Below, in pieces: positions 30,626 through 41,582 of a stretch of 64,000 nt of DNA (positions within the stretch are counted from its first letter, which is position 1; every line of letters begins with the position of its first letter). The position numbers and the translations under genes are program-made. The stretch covers positions 7,874,001-7,938,000 of the forward strand of contig JAWQUS010000017.1 in the NCBI GenBank assembly GCA_036365455.1, read 5' to 3'. The DNA comes from Macrosoma leucophasiata (taxonomy: Eukaryota; Arthropoda; Insecta; Lepidoptera; Hedylidae). The notes under the pieces are model-generated. The model was not told where the DNA came from. It did no database searches and worked only from the letters and a program-made list of their open reading frames with translations.

Positions 30626-31610
30626 TCATTAGCAAGACTGCATCTACCGTCTTTTGTTGATTTGTTTACGGCCTCTGTTTTTATATCTGACTTCAAAAAA
30701 GCTGGGTATTTTATGTTTGGTAGACTGACTTTGTGTTTATAAATCTTTATTAAACTACTTAACTGATGATAAGAATGCCTTATTCTTTTTTTATAAAGGT
30801 ACCTAATAACGGTGGAACAGAAGCATGCAGTTCAGGATGGTAACTGCAGCATATCGAAATTTACGCAAAATTTACTAAACTTAGATAATTTTGGTTATGA
30901 TATCAAAAGGGGTTGAAAGTTAAAAAAAATACTTTTCAAATTATATACCGCATTCCATATTTTTTTTTCATAGAAAGTTTTTAACAACTCCATTTTATGT
31001 AATTCCAGTTTAAAGTTCGCAAGTGTTTGTATAAATCTTATCAAATTTATACGCTTATTGAATAAATTAATTTTAAGAACCCAACGCATACTAATACACA
31101 GTCTAAAGAAAATACATACAAGTCACGGGAAAAACTAGTATTAACCATTGTGATGCATATTATTACGTCATACATAGGCCTATAGAAGAATACAATTTTG
31201 GATAGAGTCGAAAAGTTTAATCGCCCGTGTAACTATTATTATGCAGATTGGCCGCATTAGCTGGAATTCAATTTATGAAAATTATAAGTCAACCGGCATA
31301 ATTCTACCGGCTACCGACCGATAATTACACGGTTGCTGTTCGTTACGATTATTTTATGAGGCACGTAAGGCGACGTTCGATTTTGTTTTAAATAGTTTTA
31401 ATTGAGTTTCAAGTGCTGTAGTTATCCGTAATCATTCTATTTATTAAATGGCCTAGTCATTTAATCATGTTTTCTTTATTTCTTTACTAGCAATATGCCT
31501 TGGTTTATTATGCCTTATATTATTAAACGAGCAATTATATAATTATTTCACATTCATTTTCTCCACGAAGATCCCGTTATTCCGGTGTGAATTTTTCAAG
31601 TCTTTGTTTT
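30626..31610. other. Unique AT-rich stretch
   Basis: Only a short A-family tail trace (AAGCATGCAGTTCAGGATGG, near 30820, minus). Otherwise nothing recognised. Confidence 0.3.
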
Positions 31611-31838
31611 AACTGCCTCTAGATAACAGGTCACTACTATTACGCTGGGATCCTGGGTTCAGCGATAAAGGTGTGAAATTTTTTATCTTTGGTTCTATTG
31701 GGCTTTTTCCATTTCCTGGAAGTTTCCCACGACTTTAGAGTTTGGTAATGTGTCCGGAGATGTCAACAGGCTCACCACATGGGCCAAAACGTGACCGGAG
31801 AATTGTGGGTGTTTGCATGTATGCTTCGATTCAATGGC
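31611..31838 (+). mobile_element. B-family SINE, diverged, 3' truncated
   Basis: TCACTACTATTACGCTGGGA, TTTTCCATTTCCTGGAAGTT, GTGTCCGGAGATGTCAACAG, CATGGGCCAAAACGTGACC. Part of the B box region is lost. Confidence 0.6.
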
Positions 31839-32754
31839 TGCAACTACTTGTGCCTTTAATTTAAGCTTATTTTGAAAATGTAACTGTTTATTTCACAATT
31901 GAGACGTACTTCAGAAGTATAATCTAGTGTAGATAAAGCACTTGGCGGCAGATAGCCTAAATAATGTCCAATTCTTGACTCTAGACTCTCTAAGATCGTA
32001 AGCAGCTACGAATATAATAGTTAATTTAATCAATGATCTTTTCATATTTGAAAGATTTCTTCAACAGCATCACGAGCGAGAACATTTTATGATGGCAAAA
32101 GAGACCAATACTGAAAAAACAACGACGGCCTTACATAAATAAGTTCAATAAAATTAAGCAAAAGAAAGATAAATATGAACAGGGCCGTTGGTTTGTCCAA
32201 GTAACCAAGATTCAACTCCTCTTAAAGTTAGCTCTGTGAAGTTAATAGAAACGAAATTTAAGTGACAAAAGTAAGTTATAAAGGAGAGTACAATTTAAAA
32301 AACTGTCGGCAACAGAACTCCGATTTACTTTATGTATAAAACCGAACGGAGATTGTCAGAAACCTTTACTATTCAGAAAGTTTTGTTTGCGTATGTTATG
32401 AGGTAAGCAAAGGAACTGTTTACAAAGCAAGCGGGAAAATTCAATTCTTTAGTGGAAAATTGATAAGACGTTGCTTTTGCAGCTCGGTATAGCAACAGAA
32501 TTCGAGATGCGTTGGTTGTATAAAGACACGATTTTTCTGCGTGTTGCTTAAAACTATTCTAGGTACATTATATTTTGATTCAGTAAGTACACTTATTACT
32601 TGTCAAGATTTATTGCAATATTTTACACACAATTGTGAAATTGGAGTTGTAGTTTAGGAATAATGGCTTATGTAATCCGTCGCTAAATTGTGTAAAGTAG
32701 TGCTTTAGCGCTGCCGTGTCCTGTTTATATACTTTCGAAGGAGGCTTAAAGACT
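31839..32754. other. Unique stretch
   Basis: No feature recognised. Confidence 0.3.
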
Positions 32755-33031
32755 AGAGACCACTGCGTTACCTAATTTATCTGACGCTAATTTTAAAGTC
32801 TGGTTGATGATGGTAACGAGTGTAACCATCAATATGGAACACAATAGTTCCTTAGTTAGATGATAATGTATGGCCCCGTTATATATGTCACAGAGATAAA
32901 CAGTGATGGTAGATAATGCGTCTGCATATCGATCTCTAGTTTTCGTGTAGCTACATGACTATGGGCTGCAGTAGTCACTTACCATTTATGTGAACTGCAT
33001 GATTGTTTACCATTATCATAACGTTAAAAAA
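32755..33031 (+). mobile_element. A-family SINE, very diverged
   Basis: CACTGCGTTACCTAATTTAT, ATAATGTATGGCCCCGTTAT, TGGGCTGCAGTAGTCACTTA, GAACTGCATGATTGTTTACC. Contains a local GATGGTAACGAG/ATCAATATGG disturbance in the middle. Confidence 0.55.
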
Positions 33032-33504
33032 TGTCAGCACAAGTCGCATAAATACTGCAATTGTCACATTGCATTTTCGTTCTAATGTTCGCTAGTAATT
33101 TCTAACCACCCGTGGTAAGTTTGCTTGATTTTTTTTCGTGGTGTTTCATAATGAACATTATTCGCATCGCTTTGCGATTTTAATATTATGAGCGGAATTG
33201 CTTTGGCAGACCAATTTATCTTCAGAGATAAAGCTACTATAGATGTCTCGAAATTTTTATGAAACTACCCGGACGCCAGTAAAGGCGGCCAAAATGCAAA
33301 TGCTGCAGAATATTGCAATATTATGACGACTCATGAATATGAACTGTTTGAGCTGTTTCATAATGTCACGCATTTGTCATGGATGCGTATTTAGGAAACT
33401 GTAAAAAAAATAATGCTTAATGATGTCGATGATGTTCAACTGCATTGCATTACAAGGTTAAATTGTTCAATGTTTATATCCATAAATATAATCCATGAAT
33501 ATTA
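33032..33504. other. Unique spacer
   Basis: No feature recognised. Confidence 0.3.
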
Positions 33505-33835
33505 ATAATGGCAACCCTTGAAACTTCCCACTGCTGGGAACGAGTCTCTCCCCTTTTTTGGTAGGAGGTGAAGCGCACATAGCCCCGCGGCATGTATAAA
33601 TCGCGTGCGACATGGGCGCGGTCGGGTGTGTTGGATGACCGCTAGTGGAAAAATTAAAATGTGCGTTTCCGTGCTTCGGAGAGCACGTTAAGCCGTCGGT
33701 CGGTTTTCATCGATAGATAGCAGTCGTTTAAACCTCGTCGGAGGCTTTATGGGCGATTTGAAAACATCTGACAGCAGGTTGTCCACTAACCCGTATCTCC
33801 ACCAACCCGCATTGGAGCAGCATGGTGGAGTAATC
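33505..33835. mobile_element. E-family element in fold-back arrangement
   Basis: Positions 33505-33572 are the E 3' end in reverse (TAATAATGGCAACCCTTGAA ... CCCCTTTTTTGG). From about 33575 the E body runs forward from GCACATAGCCCCGCGGCATG to GGAGCAGCATGGTGGAGTAA. The forward 3' tail is missing, as if the tail had been copied and placed inverted in front of the head. Confidence 0.65.
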
Positions 33836-33844
33836 TCCAATAAA

Positions 33845-34200
33845 TATTATTGATACGTAAATTTACATATTTATTGGCGGAGGGAAAGTGTTTAATGTGT
33901 CCATAAACTCTTCCACTAGGGCGTCTTGGGATGCCCGATGTTGTAAGTAGCTTGAGCGAGCGAGTGCGGTCATCAGCCGCCCTTAACAGAGGTATGCGGG
34001 CGTAGGTCCCGAGCTGGCTGTTAGTGTTCCGCACGCTACTGGTGTGGAAGGGACGACTGTGAAGGGCTCGCAAGCTAGCAGCCACCAACGAGCTCGCTAA
34101 GATGTGGGGAAGCGTTCCCGTATCCCCGCCGCTGATGGCGGGCGAGTCGGAACCCCGCGGGGTTTTAGTAAGTTCGAGTCTCACTTTACCCATCTTCTAT
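33845..34200. other. GC-rich island, probable unidentified repeat
   Basis: Clearly richer in G+C than its flanks, with CATCAGCCGCCCTTAACAGA, TCCCCGCCGCTGATGGCGGG and GGAACCCCGCGGGG hairpins. A 135-codon minus frame starts MGKVRLELTKTPRGSDSP and runs on into the E element, so it is not a discrete gene. The AAGTTCGAGTCTCACTT end resembles a Pol III B box. It resembles LINE 5' regions, but the family is unknown. Confidence 0.35.
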
Positions 34201-34800
34201 TTTTCTGCTAGCGCGTAAAAAAAACCAATGATTAACTAATTTACCCTCCAAAAATAAATAAAAACTAAATAAAATATAATAAGCCTTTATCGATATATGA
34301 TAGTAATAATAAATAAACACTTCCGCAAAAAATAATTTAATAAGATATTTATGGGTTTTTTTAATTGGTTTTTAGTACTGGTCCCAAAAACCTACTTTCT
34401 ACAGTTTCCATAATCTCATCCGTTGTAACATCAAAATTACCATTGAATATCCCACCAATGCCACAGAGTAAAACAATAGACCAGTAAGTCAATTTCATAG
34501 TACGCCAGCATCGCTTATCTATCTAGCACATTCGCTAAAGCATTACCAGTCATTGTATTATGCGAGCCTTGGAAAATTAGGGTACTATTGAATTTCCTCC
34601 GGGTTTCAGAACTTAACTCGGGGACAATCCAGTTTGCTAATACGCTCCCATTTGTGTCCCGCACGCGACAATGTGAGACGTACTCTGGACCGGATAAATC
34701 CGGTTATAACTGGTTTAAGTGCCTCCAATGACAAGGCACTACATGGATATTTAGAAAATGAAATACCTATGTAAATATTAATTTTGTTTATGCATATATA
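34201..34800. other. Unique AT-rich spacer
   Basis: No feature recognised. Confidence 0.3.
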
Positions 34801-34877
34801 TTAGGTTGGGGAAAAAGTTTCTTCGCATTTTTTAAGATAATTTAAAACATTTTTTAATACAGTTTATTTAAATTTAA

Positions 34878-35636
34878 CTAAAGTATGTATGTACCATTTT
34901 GTTTGATAACCTTTTGCCATCTTGTAGGTTAGAACATGATCCCATTGCTATAAAAATGTTGGGACTTCTCATCAAAATACCGCGACAAGTGCAGTCGGTC
35001 AGTGCGGCAGTCCTCTCGTGATGTTAACCTAACATTGCATAAAGAATTCTGAAGAGACTGAATCAGGTGGAAATCTGAAGGTGCAACTATACGGCGGATG
35101 CATTAACACCTCCCAGCCAAACTCTCTTAATTTTTGCTGAGTGGCTATAGATGTGTGAGGCTAGACCTCACACATCTATAGCCACTCACTCGTTATCATG
35201 ATGAAACACCACACCCCTTCTGTTGATCAATTCCGGCCGCTTTCTCTCAATTTCTTGCTTTAATCTCATCAGTTGTTCGCAGTAAAGTTCAGAATCGATA
35301 GTCCTGCCTGGTGGTAATAGCTCATAATGAATAATGCCCTTCCAATCCCACCACACACACAACATCACCTCTTCAGTAACTACTGATATGTCGATCTTGC
35401 TCCACTTTTTCAAAAATGGCATCCATTTTATCCGTAATAGGGCGACCAGAGCGAGGTGCATCTTTGACATCAAAATTTCCGGATTGAAAACGCTTAAACC
35501 AAATTTGTGCTACTCTCACAGACACTGCACTAGGTCCATAAACATCGCAAATTTTTTTCGCGGCTTGCGTTGCATTTTTACCTTTTTTGTAGTAAAATTT
35601 TAAAATGTATCGAATTTCTTCATTAGATTCACTCAT
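34878..35636 (-). pseudogene. mariner transposase, broken
   Basis: Minus strand: N-terminal DNA-binding part with IRYILKFYYKKGKNATQAA and GNFDVKDAPRSGRP, then EQDRHISSY (35373). A deletion removes the segment with the first catalytic Asp. The frame shifts and resumes at CVWWDWKGIIHYELLPPG with the second Asp in HHDN, is interrupted by a hairpin insertion, continues PHTSIATQQ and GWEVLMHPP, and ends with RYFDEKSQHFY, RWQKVIKQNGTYI and stop. An extra in-frame stop lies before RWQKV. It cannot make active enzyme. Confidence 0.9.
35138..35188. repeat. 23-bp perfect hairpin inside the transposase pseudogene
   Basis: Arms 35138-35160 and 35166-35188, loop CTAGA. One arm encodes the normal PHTSIAT codons; the other is their inverted copy, inserted right after the HDN codons. 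This is a local template-switch event. Confidence 0.95.
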
Positions 35637-35820
35637 CTTGACAGTACGAAAAACAAATGAAAATCACACATTTGCCTAATTTGAATTTGGAATTAAGTTC
35701 TTTAAAATTTTAACTTTCAATGATACCAAAACCAGCCAGATGAAAATACTACAGCCAAAGAGATTTTATTAAAAGTTCATACATACTATAATGCGAAAAG
35801 ACTTTTTCCCCAACCTATTA

Positions 35821-36063
35821 TATGAATGTATAAATTTATGATTGAAGTAGTAGTGTTCAACACTATTTTGTTTGTTATACTGTTACGGAAGTGGAAAAAC
35901 AAGCATACACCTATAATTCGCAATTAATAAAAGAATATAATGATTTAAAATTAATTATAAAATAAACTCTTACAGCTGGAATCAACATTTGATTTCAAAA
36001 GTCTATAAATGTACCTATCTGTTACTGACTCACAGTAAGTAAGTACAATATTGTCAGTTAGAA
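35821..36063. other. Spacer
   Basis: A weak A-family trace (GGAAGTGG, CAAGCATACACC, minus) at about 35888. Nothing else. Confidence 0.3.
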
Positions 36064-36238
36064 TGAATTTGATTCTGAAGCGAGTATTGATCAAATGAAA
36101 TAGATTTGCGAGCGCATCCAACCGTACCTTACAGGTTATTGGGTCATCGGTGAAAAATTGTTCGCGAATACAGAAAAAACTGTGATAAATGACCCAACCT
36201 ATTTACTCTGGGCTTTCTGGTGTCGCTCAAGGGTCAGT
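36064..36238 (-). repeat. Duplicated exon-like segment f, copy 1
   Basis: The minus frame reads FFTDDPITCKVRLDALANLF then HLINTRFRIKF. Compared with 36451-36623 the frame is maintained and DALAN is spelled with different synonymous third bases (GAT/GAC, GCA/GCG, AAT/AAC). Confidence 0.5.
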
Positions 36239-36450
36239 TATAGTCCTAGTGCATTTTGACGTATTGTCAAATGGACCACGAGTCATTCTTTTTGGTCCGT
36301 TCAGACTTACTACACATTTTAAAAGATGTTATTAGCCATTTACAAATATCACTCAAGAGAGTCTGCGTGCCTACGATCAGATAGATTTATTTATAAGTAA
36401 AGTTGAAGAAATGAATAAGTAAAGTTTTTTATCAAAAATATTACGGATTT

Positions 36451-36623
36451 GAATTTGATTCTGACGCTTTCATTAATCAAATGAATTAGGTTCGCGAGCG
36501 CGTCCGGCTGTGCCCCACAGGTTATTGGGTCATCGGTGAAAAATATTTTACAAATAAAGATACTGCAAAAAAAGTTTGACAAATTCCACCAGCTATCTAC
36601 CTCTGTAGTATTGCTCATTTTTG
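36451..36623 (-). repeat. Duplicated exon-like segment f, copy 2
   Basis: The minus frame reads FFTDDPITCGAQPDALANLI then HLINESVRIKFKS, within a longer open frame (36391-36699). A CTTTTTTTGCAG acceptor-like site precedes it at about 36565. The third-position pattern against copy 1 hints at past coding. Protein not recognised; a TE ORF is the main alternative. Confidence 0.5.
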
Positions 36624-37127
36624 TCACATGGAAATTGTAACACCTCCTTCTTCCAATGAGAAAGCTAAGAGAAAGGAGGGCTGTTCTTCGTACAAACATG
36701 AATCGCGAGAAAATATATTTTTTTTTCCATATACAAATGGCGAAATCATTTGCTACAAGAACTTTGCTATTAGATCTTTAAATAAATAAAGTCTTTAATG
36801 AATATTGAATTTGTTTGTGCCAACTCAAAATTCGTACGTCAGTATACATATATGTGTGTATTTTCGCGTCCCTTAGTAGGTAGGTACGTTACATCAGTAA
36901 AGCGTAAATTTAATACGTTTGTTTCAGATTTTCGACGATTATTTTTGAACAGTTAGGTATTATTTAAAAAAATATTTTTCCTGAAGTTCGTTGACCTTAC
37001 TAGTGATTTACTTACAAATTGCATCAGCGTATTCTTAGTGACCAGTTTTATTTTTTATGTTATTATGTATTTTATGGCAGTAAAGGCCAAAATCAGCGTG
37101 TAATTTACGTGAATGTGGATGATAAGT
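36624..37127. other. AT-rich spacer
   Basis: No feature recognised upstream of the LINE truncation point. Confidence 0.3.
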
Positions 37128-38126
37128 GAATAAGTGAATAACTTCTCTGACTTGTTACCTGTAGTTTTAAATAATATTACAATTCCAATATCACAAAATG
37201 TAAAGGATTTAGGAGTGCATATAGATGCTTCACTAACCTGGAATACGCATATTACTAACCTTTGTCGAAGTGCCACTGCCACATTGCGGTCTCTCTATAG
37301 ACTCAAAAACTTTCTGCCTTCTAGGACGAAAACCCTTCTGGTTCAATCCCTTATCTTTCCACTCATTGATTATGCAGATGTTTGCTACACTGATATTACG
37401 CAAGAACAACTAAACAAATTGGATCGGATTCTCAACAACTGCATTCGTTTTATATTTCGTAAGTTTGACCATATCTCTCATTACCGTTCCAAGCATAAAT
37501 GGCTTCCCATCCGCCAGAGACGGTCCGCACGGATCCTCTGCCAACTTTTCACTATCCTGAACGATCCATGTTCATTTAAGTTTCTGGGTGATTCGCACTC
37601 ACTTAATCTTCGTTCTTCGGAAAACCTTACTCTTGATATCCCCCCTCTTCACTGCACTGGTTTTATGTCTAACTCCTTTGCTGTCACGGCTATAAAACTC
37701 TGGAACACGCTTCCCGCTGACATAAGGCAAACTCAGAGTAAAGTTGCTTTCAAGACCAAGATTCGTCTTCATTTGCTTAAATCGTCTTCGTAGATCATGG
37801 CCAGTAATGCTAACTATTTTTTATCTGCACATATCTGATATTCCTATTTATATTTATCTACCATATTCAATATGTATCGTATTTATATATACTTTATATT
37901 AGCATTCATGTTTATTTTTAGTAGGTTTTGCTACTACTACTTTTTTGCTTATGAGTAATTTATTAATGTTTCTTCCCGCTTTTCAATTTATATTGATCAT
38001 TTAATCATATTTCTGCACCCTTTCGTTGCCTATCACTACTACTCAATGGTTGACTGGGAGATAATGCCTAGAGGCATTAAGTCCGCCTTTTGTGCTTATT
38101 TTGTGCAATAAAAAATAAATAAATAT
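37128..38126 (+). mobile_element. 5'-truncated CR1/jockey-like non-LTR retrotransposon
   Basis: Reverse-transcriptase 3' part (37134-37793), then a 3' UTR with TGGTTGACTGGGAGATAATG, GCATTAAGTCCGCCTTTTGT and a TGCAATAAAAAATAAATAAA tail. 'Gactgg...GCATTAAGTCCGCC...TGTGCAATAAA' is a standard lepidopteran LINE ending. Confidence 0.85.
37134..37793 (+). CDS. Partial non-LTR reverse transcriptase, C-terminal domain
   Basis: 219 codons without a break to a natural stop. Visible in order: NVKDLGVHIDASLTWNTHI (start of the thumb/connection), YRLKNFLPSRTKTLLVQSLI, PLIDYADVCYTDI, LDRILNNCIRFIF, WLPIRQRRSARILC, then SFAVTAIKLWNTLPADIRQ and FKTKIRLHLL. These are hallmarks of the region after the palm in CR1/jockey-type LINE polymerases. 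Endonuclease, palm and YADD box are missing by 5' truncation, so it is non-functional. The frame is intact, suggesting a fairly young insertion. Confidence 0.9.
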   Translation: MNNFSDLLPVVLNNITIPISQNVKDLGVHIDASLTWNTHITNLCRSATATLRSLYRLKNFLPSRTKTLLVQSLIFPLIDYADVCYTDITQEQLNKLDRILNNCIRFIFRKFDHISHYRSKHKWLPIRQRRSARILCQLFTILNDPCSFKFLGDSHSLNLRSSENLTLDIPPLHCTGFMSNSFAVTAIKLWNTLPADIRQTQSKVAFKTKIRLHLLKSSS

Positions 38127-38631
38127 GGTTCAATTTATTTTCTTGGATTGTTTGCAGCGGTATAAAGCGAAGCAATGATATGACGACCTTGCGTAAAACA
38201 ACTTCAAAATACAAGTTATAAAATGGAATGTAATTTCAGTAAAGATATTATGTATCGTGTGATGATAGTTCCCAAATACAATTTTTGAAGTATAAATTAA
38301 AGCAAGCTCAACTGGAATACTAAAAAAGCTCTCTCAAATATGGCCGGTTTTTCGTTGGAACCGGATACACAGGCAGCTAACATTGCACGTCACCTTACCG
38401 TTCCGGATTGTAGCCGTAGCTAAGGGCGTATGCACATTCTGCCAGAAACGTGGCATAAGTACTAATAATAAGTAATTCTATAGAAGTGTTACTCTCATAT
38501 GAGGCACGATAAATATGTGGCACCACGACTCGTTGCTATGGGCTTTAGGCATCATTTGTACAAAACCGGCGTAAGGTGAAGAAGATGCGGTGCAGGCGCA
38601 GCGCAGGCGTACCGCTTCAAAACGTTTTCAC
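38127..38631. other. Spacer
   Basis: No feature recognised; a GC-rich patch lies near 38590. Confidence 0.3.
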
Positions 38632-39221
38632 ACAAATTGTCAAAGATATTAGATGAAGTTAGATTGACAATACGCACGCTTTGCTATGAAAACTGTTTCA
38701 ACCATTGTAAGTGGGTGGAGCTTATCTTGGCGCGAAAATATACGTCAATTAAGCGCGAGGCAAACACACCTGACTTCACCTGATTAGTGTTTGATCGCGC
38801 CACAAAATGTCACAAAAATGGCGTATTATCAATTTGTACACGAGTATTAAGACGTGATTATACAAAATCGAAATGTCCATCGTTTTCCGCGTGCGTGTAA
38901 ATACTCGCCAATACTCGGATGTTTTGACATGATATATTTGATAACCGACGATAACAAAATTATGACTTACCGGTGATAAGTAATGCTACTGAGTGATTTA
39001 GTTTGCTTTACTGTTCGGTTTTTACACCAAAACATTGAACAATTGGGCATTTTTAACGGTTATTCTCACTAAGTTTGCGCTCGGCGGGCGTAAGCACAAT
39101 TAATGGATGATTCTAGCCGCGTGAGCTTGAACGGTTCCCTTGACCCCCACGTGTCTAAACAAACGGTCAGCGGCCGGTGCGTATTTCCAATCTAACTTCT
39201 TCTAATATCTTTGGAAATTGT
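38632..39221. mobile_element. Candidate TIR element of about 590 bp
   Basis: The left arm AAAGATATTAGATGAAGTTA, inside a 45-bp block ending ACAATACGCAC, is mirrored at the right by GTGCGTATTTCCAATCTAAC and TTCTAATATCTTTGGAAATT. About 85% match by eye. Interior has GGCGCGAAAATATACG and no ORF. No target duplication identified. Confidence 0.45.
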
Positions 39222-39325
39222 ACGATGGTGACATTCGTGAATTACACTGAAGCTGCGTGCCTGCTGCCTGCCGAATGAATACAGAATACAATCTGGTATT
39301 CGAAGTAGTAGGTATTCATAATGTT

Positions 39326-39505
39326 TTATTTTAGCACACTCAAGAAGTACGACTTAAGTTTAGGTTTTAAAGTAAATTTATTTATGACATTGCTTAAATA
39401 ACGCATGACGGGCGGTAAGACATTAATTAATCGAGGAACTAGATGTGCAGTTGTTCGCGTGCCGAAAGTACCTATTAGTCGCGCTCGTCGTGCACACCAA
39501 GTGTT
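39326..39505 (-). pseudogene. LINE reverse-transcriptase C-terminus remnant
   Basis: The minus frame has GTFGTRTTAHLVPRLINVLP, PVMRYLSNVINKF and KLKSYFLSVLK then stop. The pattern 'R...LVPRLIN.LP' and a final 'LK.YF' helix closes several insect LINE polymerases. The first ~30 codons of the open frame look unrelated. Confidence 0.45.
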
Positions 39506-40169
39506 TGCATCAACCTTTATGCTTACAGGATATGGCCTGCCGAAAGGCGAGGGCCAAGCGATGTGAATGCCGATATAACAGTATCTTTCATACACATCAA
39601 AATTCCCCCGAAAAACGTACATTCTTTATAAAACCCACAAAATCTCTTTGCCATTATTTTCGTCCAAAAATAATCTTTGGCTTAACATAAAACGGAAAAT
39701 GGTTGCGCCAACAATGAGGTCTTATTCTCGGATTAATTTTGCGTGTTTTTAACATACATATGAATTTTTGCCGGCACTGGAAATGGAAGCTGAAATTCAA
39801 GCGCTTTAATAAAGGCGGAATAAAAATATATATAACTAAAAATGAATTAGGTTTTTAAAAAGTATAGAAGTTTAGTCCACGGTATCTACGTGGGAAATTC
39901 GCTTGGAATCTAGATTAAAAAAGTTTAAATTCAGCTCGAAAAATTATTTTGTTAGAATTTAACTGCCTTAATGACGTGGTATGCAATCGCTACGAATGAT
40001 AGCAGACCACTTCTGTTGCGTTGAGTTACCAAGATGACCGTTTTTGATATTTTCTCATTCTCAGCAGGTTTCCTGTGTCACTTTTTTATTTTTTGATAGT
40101 AGTAAACAACCATGCAATTTACATGGATGGTGAGCACTGCTGGCTAGTCCCTAGTCACAAAAAGTAGAT
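39506..40169. other. Spacer
   Basis: Mostly unique. A diverged A-family tail trace (AACCATGCAATTTACATGGA, minus) at about 40107. Confidence 0.3.
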
Positions 40170-40436
40170 TTTTTTAAATATAATGGAAGTGGCAAATAGG
40201 CTTGCAGTTCACATTGATGTTAAGTGATGACTGCAGCCTACAGACACTTACACAAAGACCAAGGTCAAAATGCAGATGCGTTACCACTCCTGAGGCCTAA
40301 GATGTAATGCCTCTGTGCCTGAAATTACCTGACCGGAACACGATAGTGCTGAACACTACCATTTAGCGGCAAGTATATTAGGAAATGCGGTAGTGCCTAC
40401 GCCCGCGAGCTCCGTCCCTAGAGTTTTACCATCAGT
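40170..40436 (-). mobile_element. A-family SINE, small deletion
   Basis: Tail to head in reverse. It lacks the CAGGGCCGTACATTACC block between GAAATTAC and CTGACCGG. Confidence 0.75.
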
Positions 40437-40440
40437 AACA

Positions 40441-40581
40441 CAGATGCACTTCCACCTGAAGCCGAAGTCTTGTTGCCTCTGCGATAGTAATTACAGAGCC
40501 ATTAGCATTTAGCCGGAACATTATCATGCTGAACACTAACATTTATTTTGATGTCACATAACTTAGGTAATGCGGTGGTAG
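40441..40581 (-). mobile_element. Second, older A-family fragment in tandem
   Basis: TGCCTCTGCGATAGTAATTA, TTAGCCGGAACATTATCATG, CTGAACACTAACATTT, TTAGGTAATGCGGTGG: the same order as the adjacent copy but heavily diverged. Confidence 0.55.
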
Positions 40582-40827
40582 CTTAGTGGTACTTATAGCC
40601 TGGATGAAGTCAAATATTCAAATGCGTTTTTGCGAAAAAAATAATTATCAAATATTAACCCGCGAATATAATTCTGTAAGTATCTAAATATTACACCACC
40701 GAGTACCACAACCGACAAAATCAATTTAACGTATAAAATGAAAGCCATAGTGAAATATAAAAGGGCCAAAATTAAAATGTCGTGCGCGTCTTGAATTTTG
40801 TCGACAGCTGTGTCCGACGGGTATTTT

Positions 40828-40868
40828 AAGAGTTATTATCCTACACTGGGTGTAGGATAATAACTCTT
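40828..40868. repeat. 19-bp perfect hairpin
   Basis: Arms 40828-40846 and 40850-40868 with loop TGG. The related sequence at 42510-42540 has one arm only, so the second arm is a derived inverted duplication. Confidence 0.95.
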
Positions 40869-40984
40869 GCGTGTTTTGGGGAGCATTTCTTACATCGCGC
40901 ATTAGCACGTCTCGCCCGTCTATAGGTATTAGATATTAGAGCATATCCTTGACTACATAAGTAGCTGCTGCTGAGCCCATCGAT

Positions 40985-41582
40985 TGCTGCCCTACGTAAA
41001 CTTCTGTCCATATGCCAATCGTATGCGGAAGCCCACGGGCTCAGATACAACGCGAAAAAGAGTGAGTTCATGGTATTTAGAGCTGGCAGTAAATGCTATT
41101 CTCAAGTTCCACCCGTAACTCTTTGTGGTACGCGTCTGAATTAGGTCAGCTCATTTAAGTATCTGGGCCACTGGGTGACCGATGACCTGCGTGATAATGA
41201 AGACATCGAGAGGGAGCGCAGGGCGCTGTCTGTTCGGTGCAATATGCTGGCCCCCAGGTTTGAACATTGTAATTGCCAGACCTTCTACACGTGTAGCCTG
41301 TGGACTAGTTATACGCAGCGAGCATACAGCGGGCTTCGTATCCAGTATAACAATGCATTTAGGATATTGTTGGGGTTACCACGCTTTTGTAGCGCTTCCA
41401 CTATGTTTGCTGAGGCGCACACTGATGATTTTTATGCTATTATTAGAAAACGGTGCGCCTCGCTATTAAAGCGTTTACGGGAGAGCACGAACAGTATCCT
41501 AAAGGTATTGTCCGAGCGGTGGGACTCTCCTATGTTCAAAGGGTGGATGAAACTGCACGCTAGCGGCTCATCGTATATTTAA
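40985..41582 (+). pseudogene. LINE reverse-transcriptase 3' half, broken
   Basis: Frame: IAALRKLLSICQSYAEAHGL, RYNAKKSEFMVF, a stop (TAG at about 41140), then SSFKYLGHWVTDDLRDNEDI, TFYTCSLWTSYTQRAYSGLR, YNNAFRILLGLPRFCSAS and MFAEAHTDDFYAIIRKR to a stop. The region where the YADD catalytic box should lie just upstream is scrambled and out of frame. Typical lepidopteran LINE polymerase; clade uncertain. Confidence 0.8.

Larger units (their letters stand above)
34801..35818 (-). mobile_element. mariner-family DNA transposon, internally deleted
   Basis: Terminal inverted repeats TTAGGTTGGGGAAAAAGT...CGCAT (left) and the same with A at base 1 (right), about 28 bp, flanked by TA. Total about 1.02 kb against about 1.3 kb for complete mariners. 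The reverse-strand transposase gene is broken (see 34878-35636). The ends look intact enough for mobilisation in trans. Confidence 0.9.

Noticed and set aside
33786..34193. 135-codon minus-strand frame as a gene
   Set aside because: It crosses from the GC-rich island into the E element; no domain or splice support.
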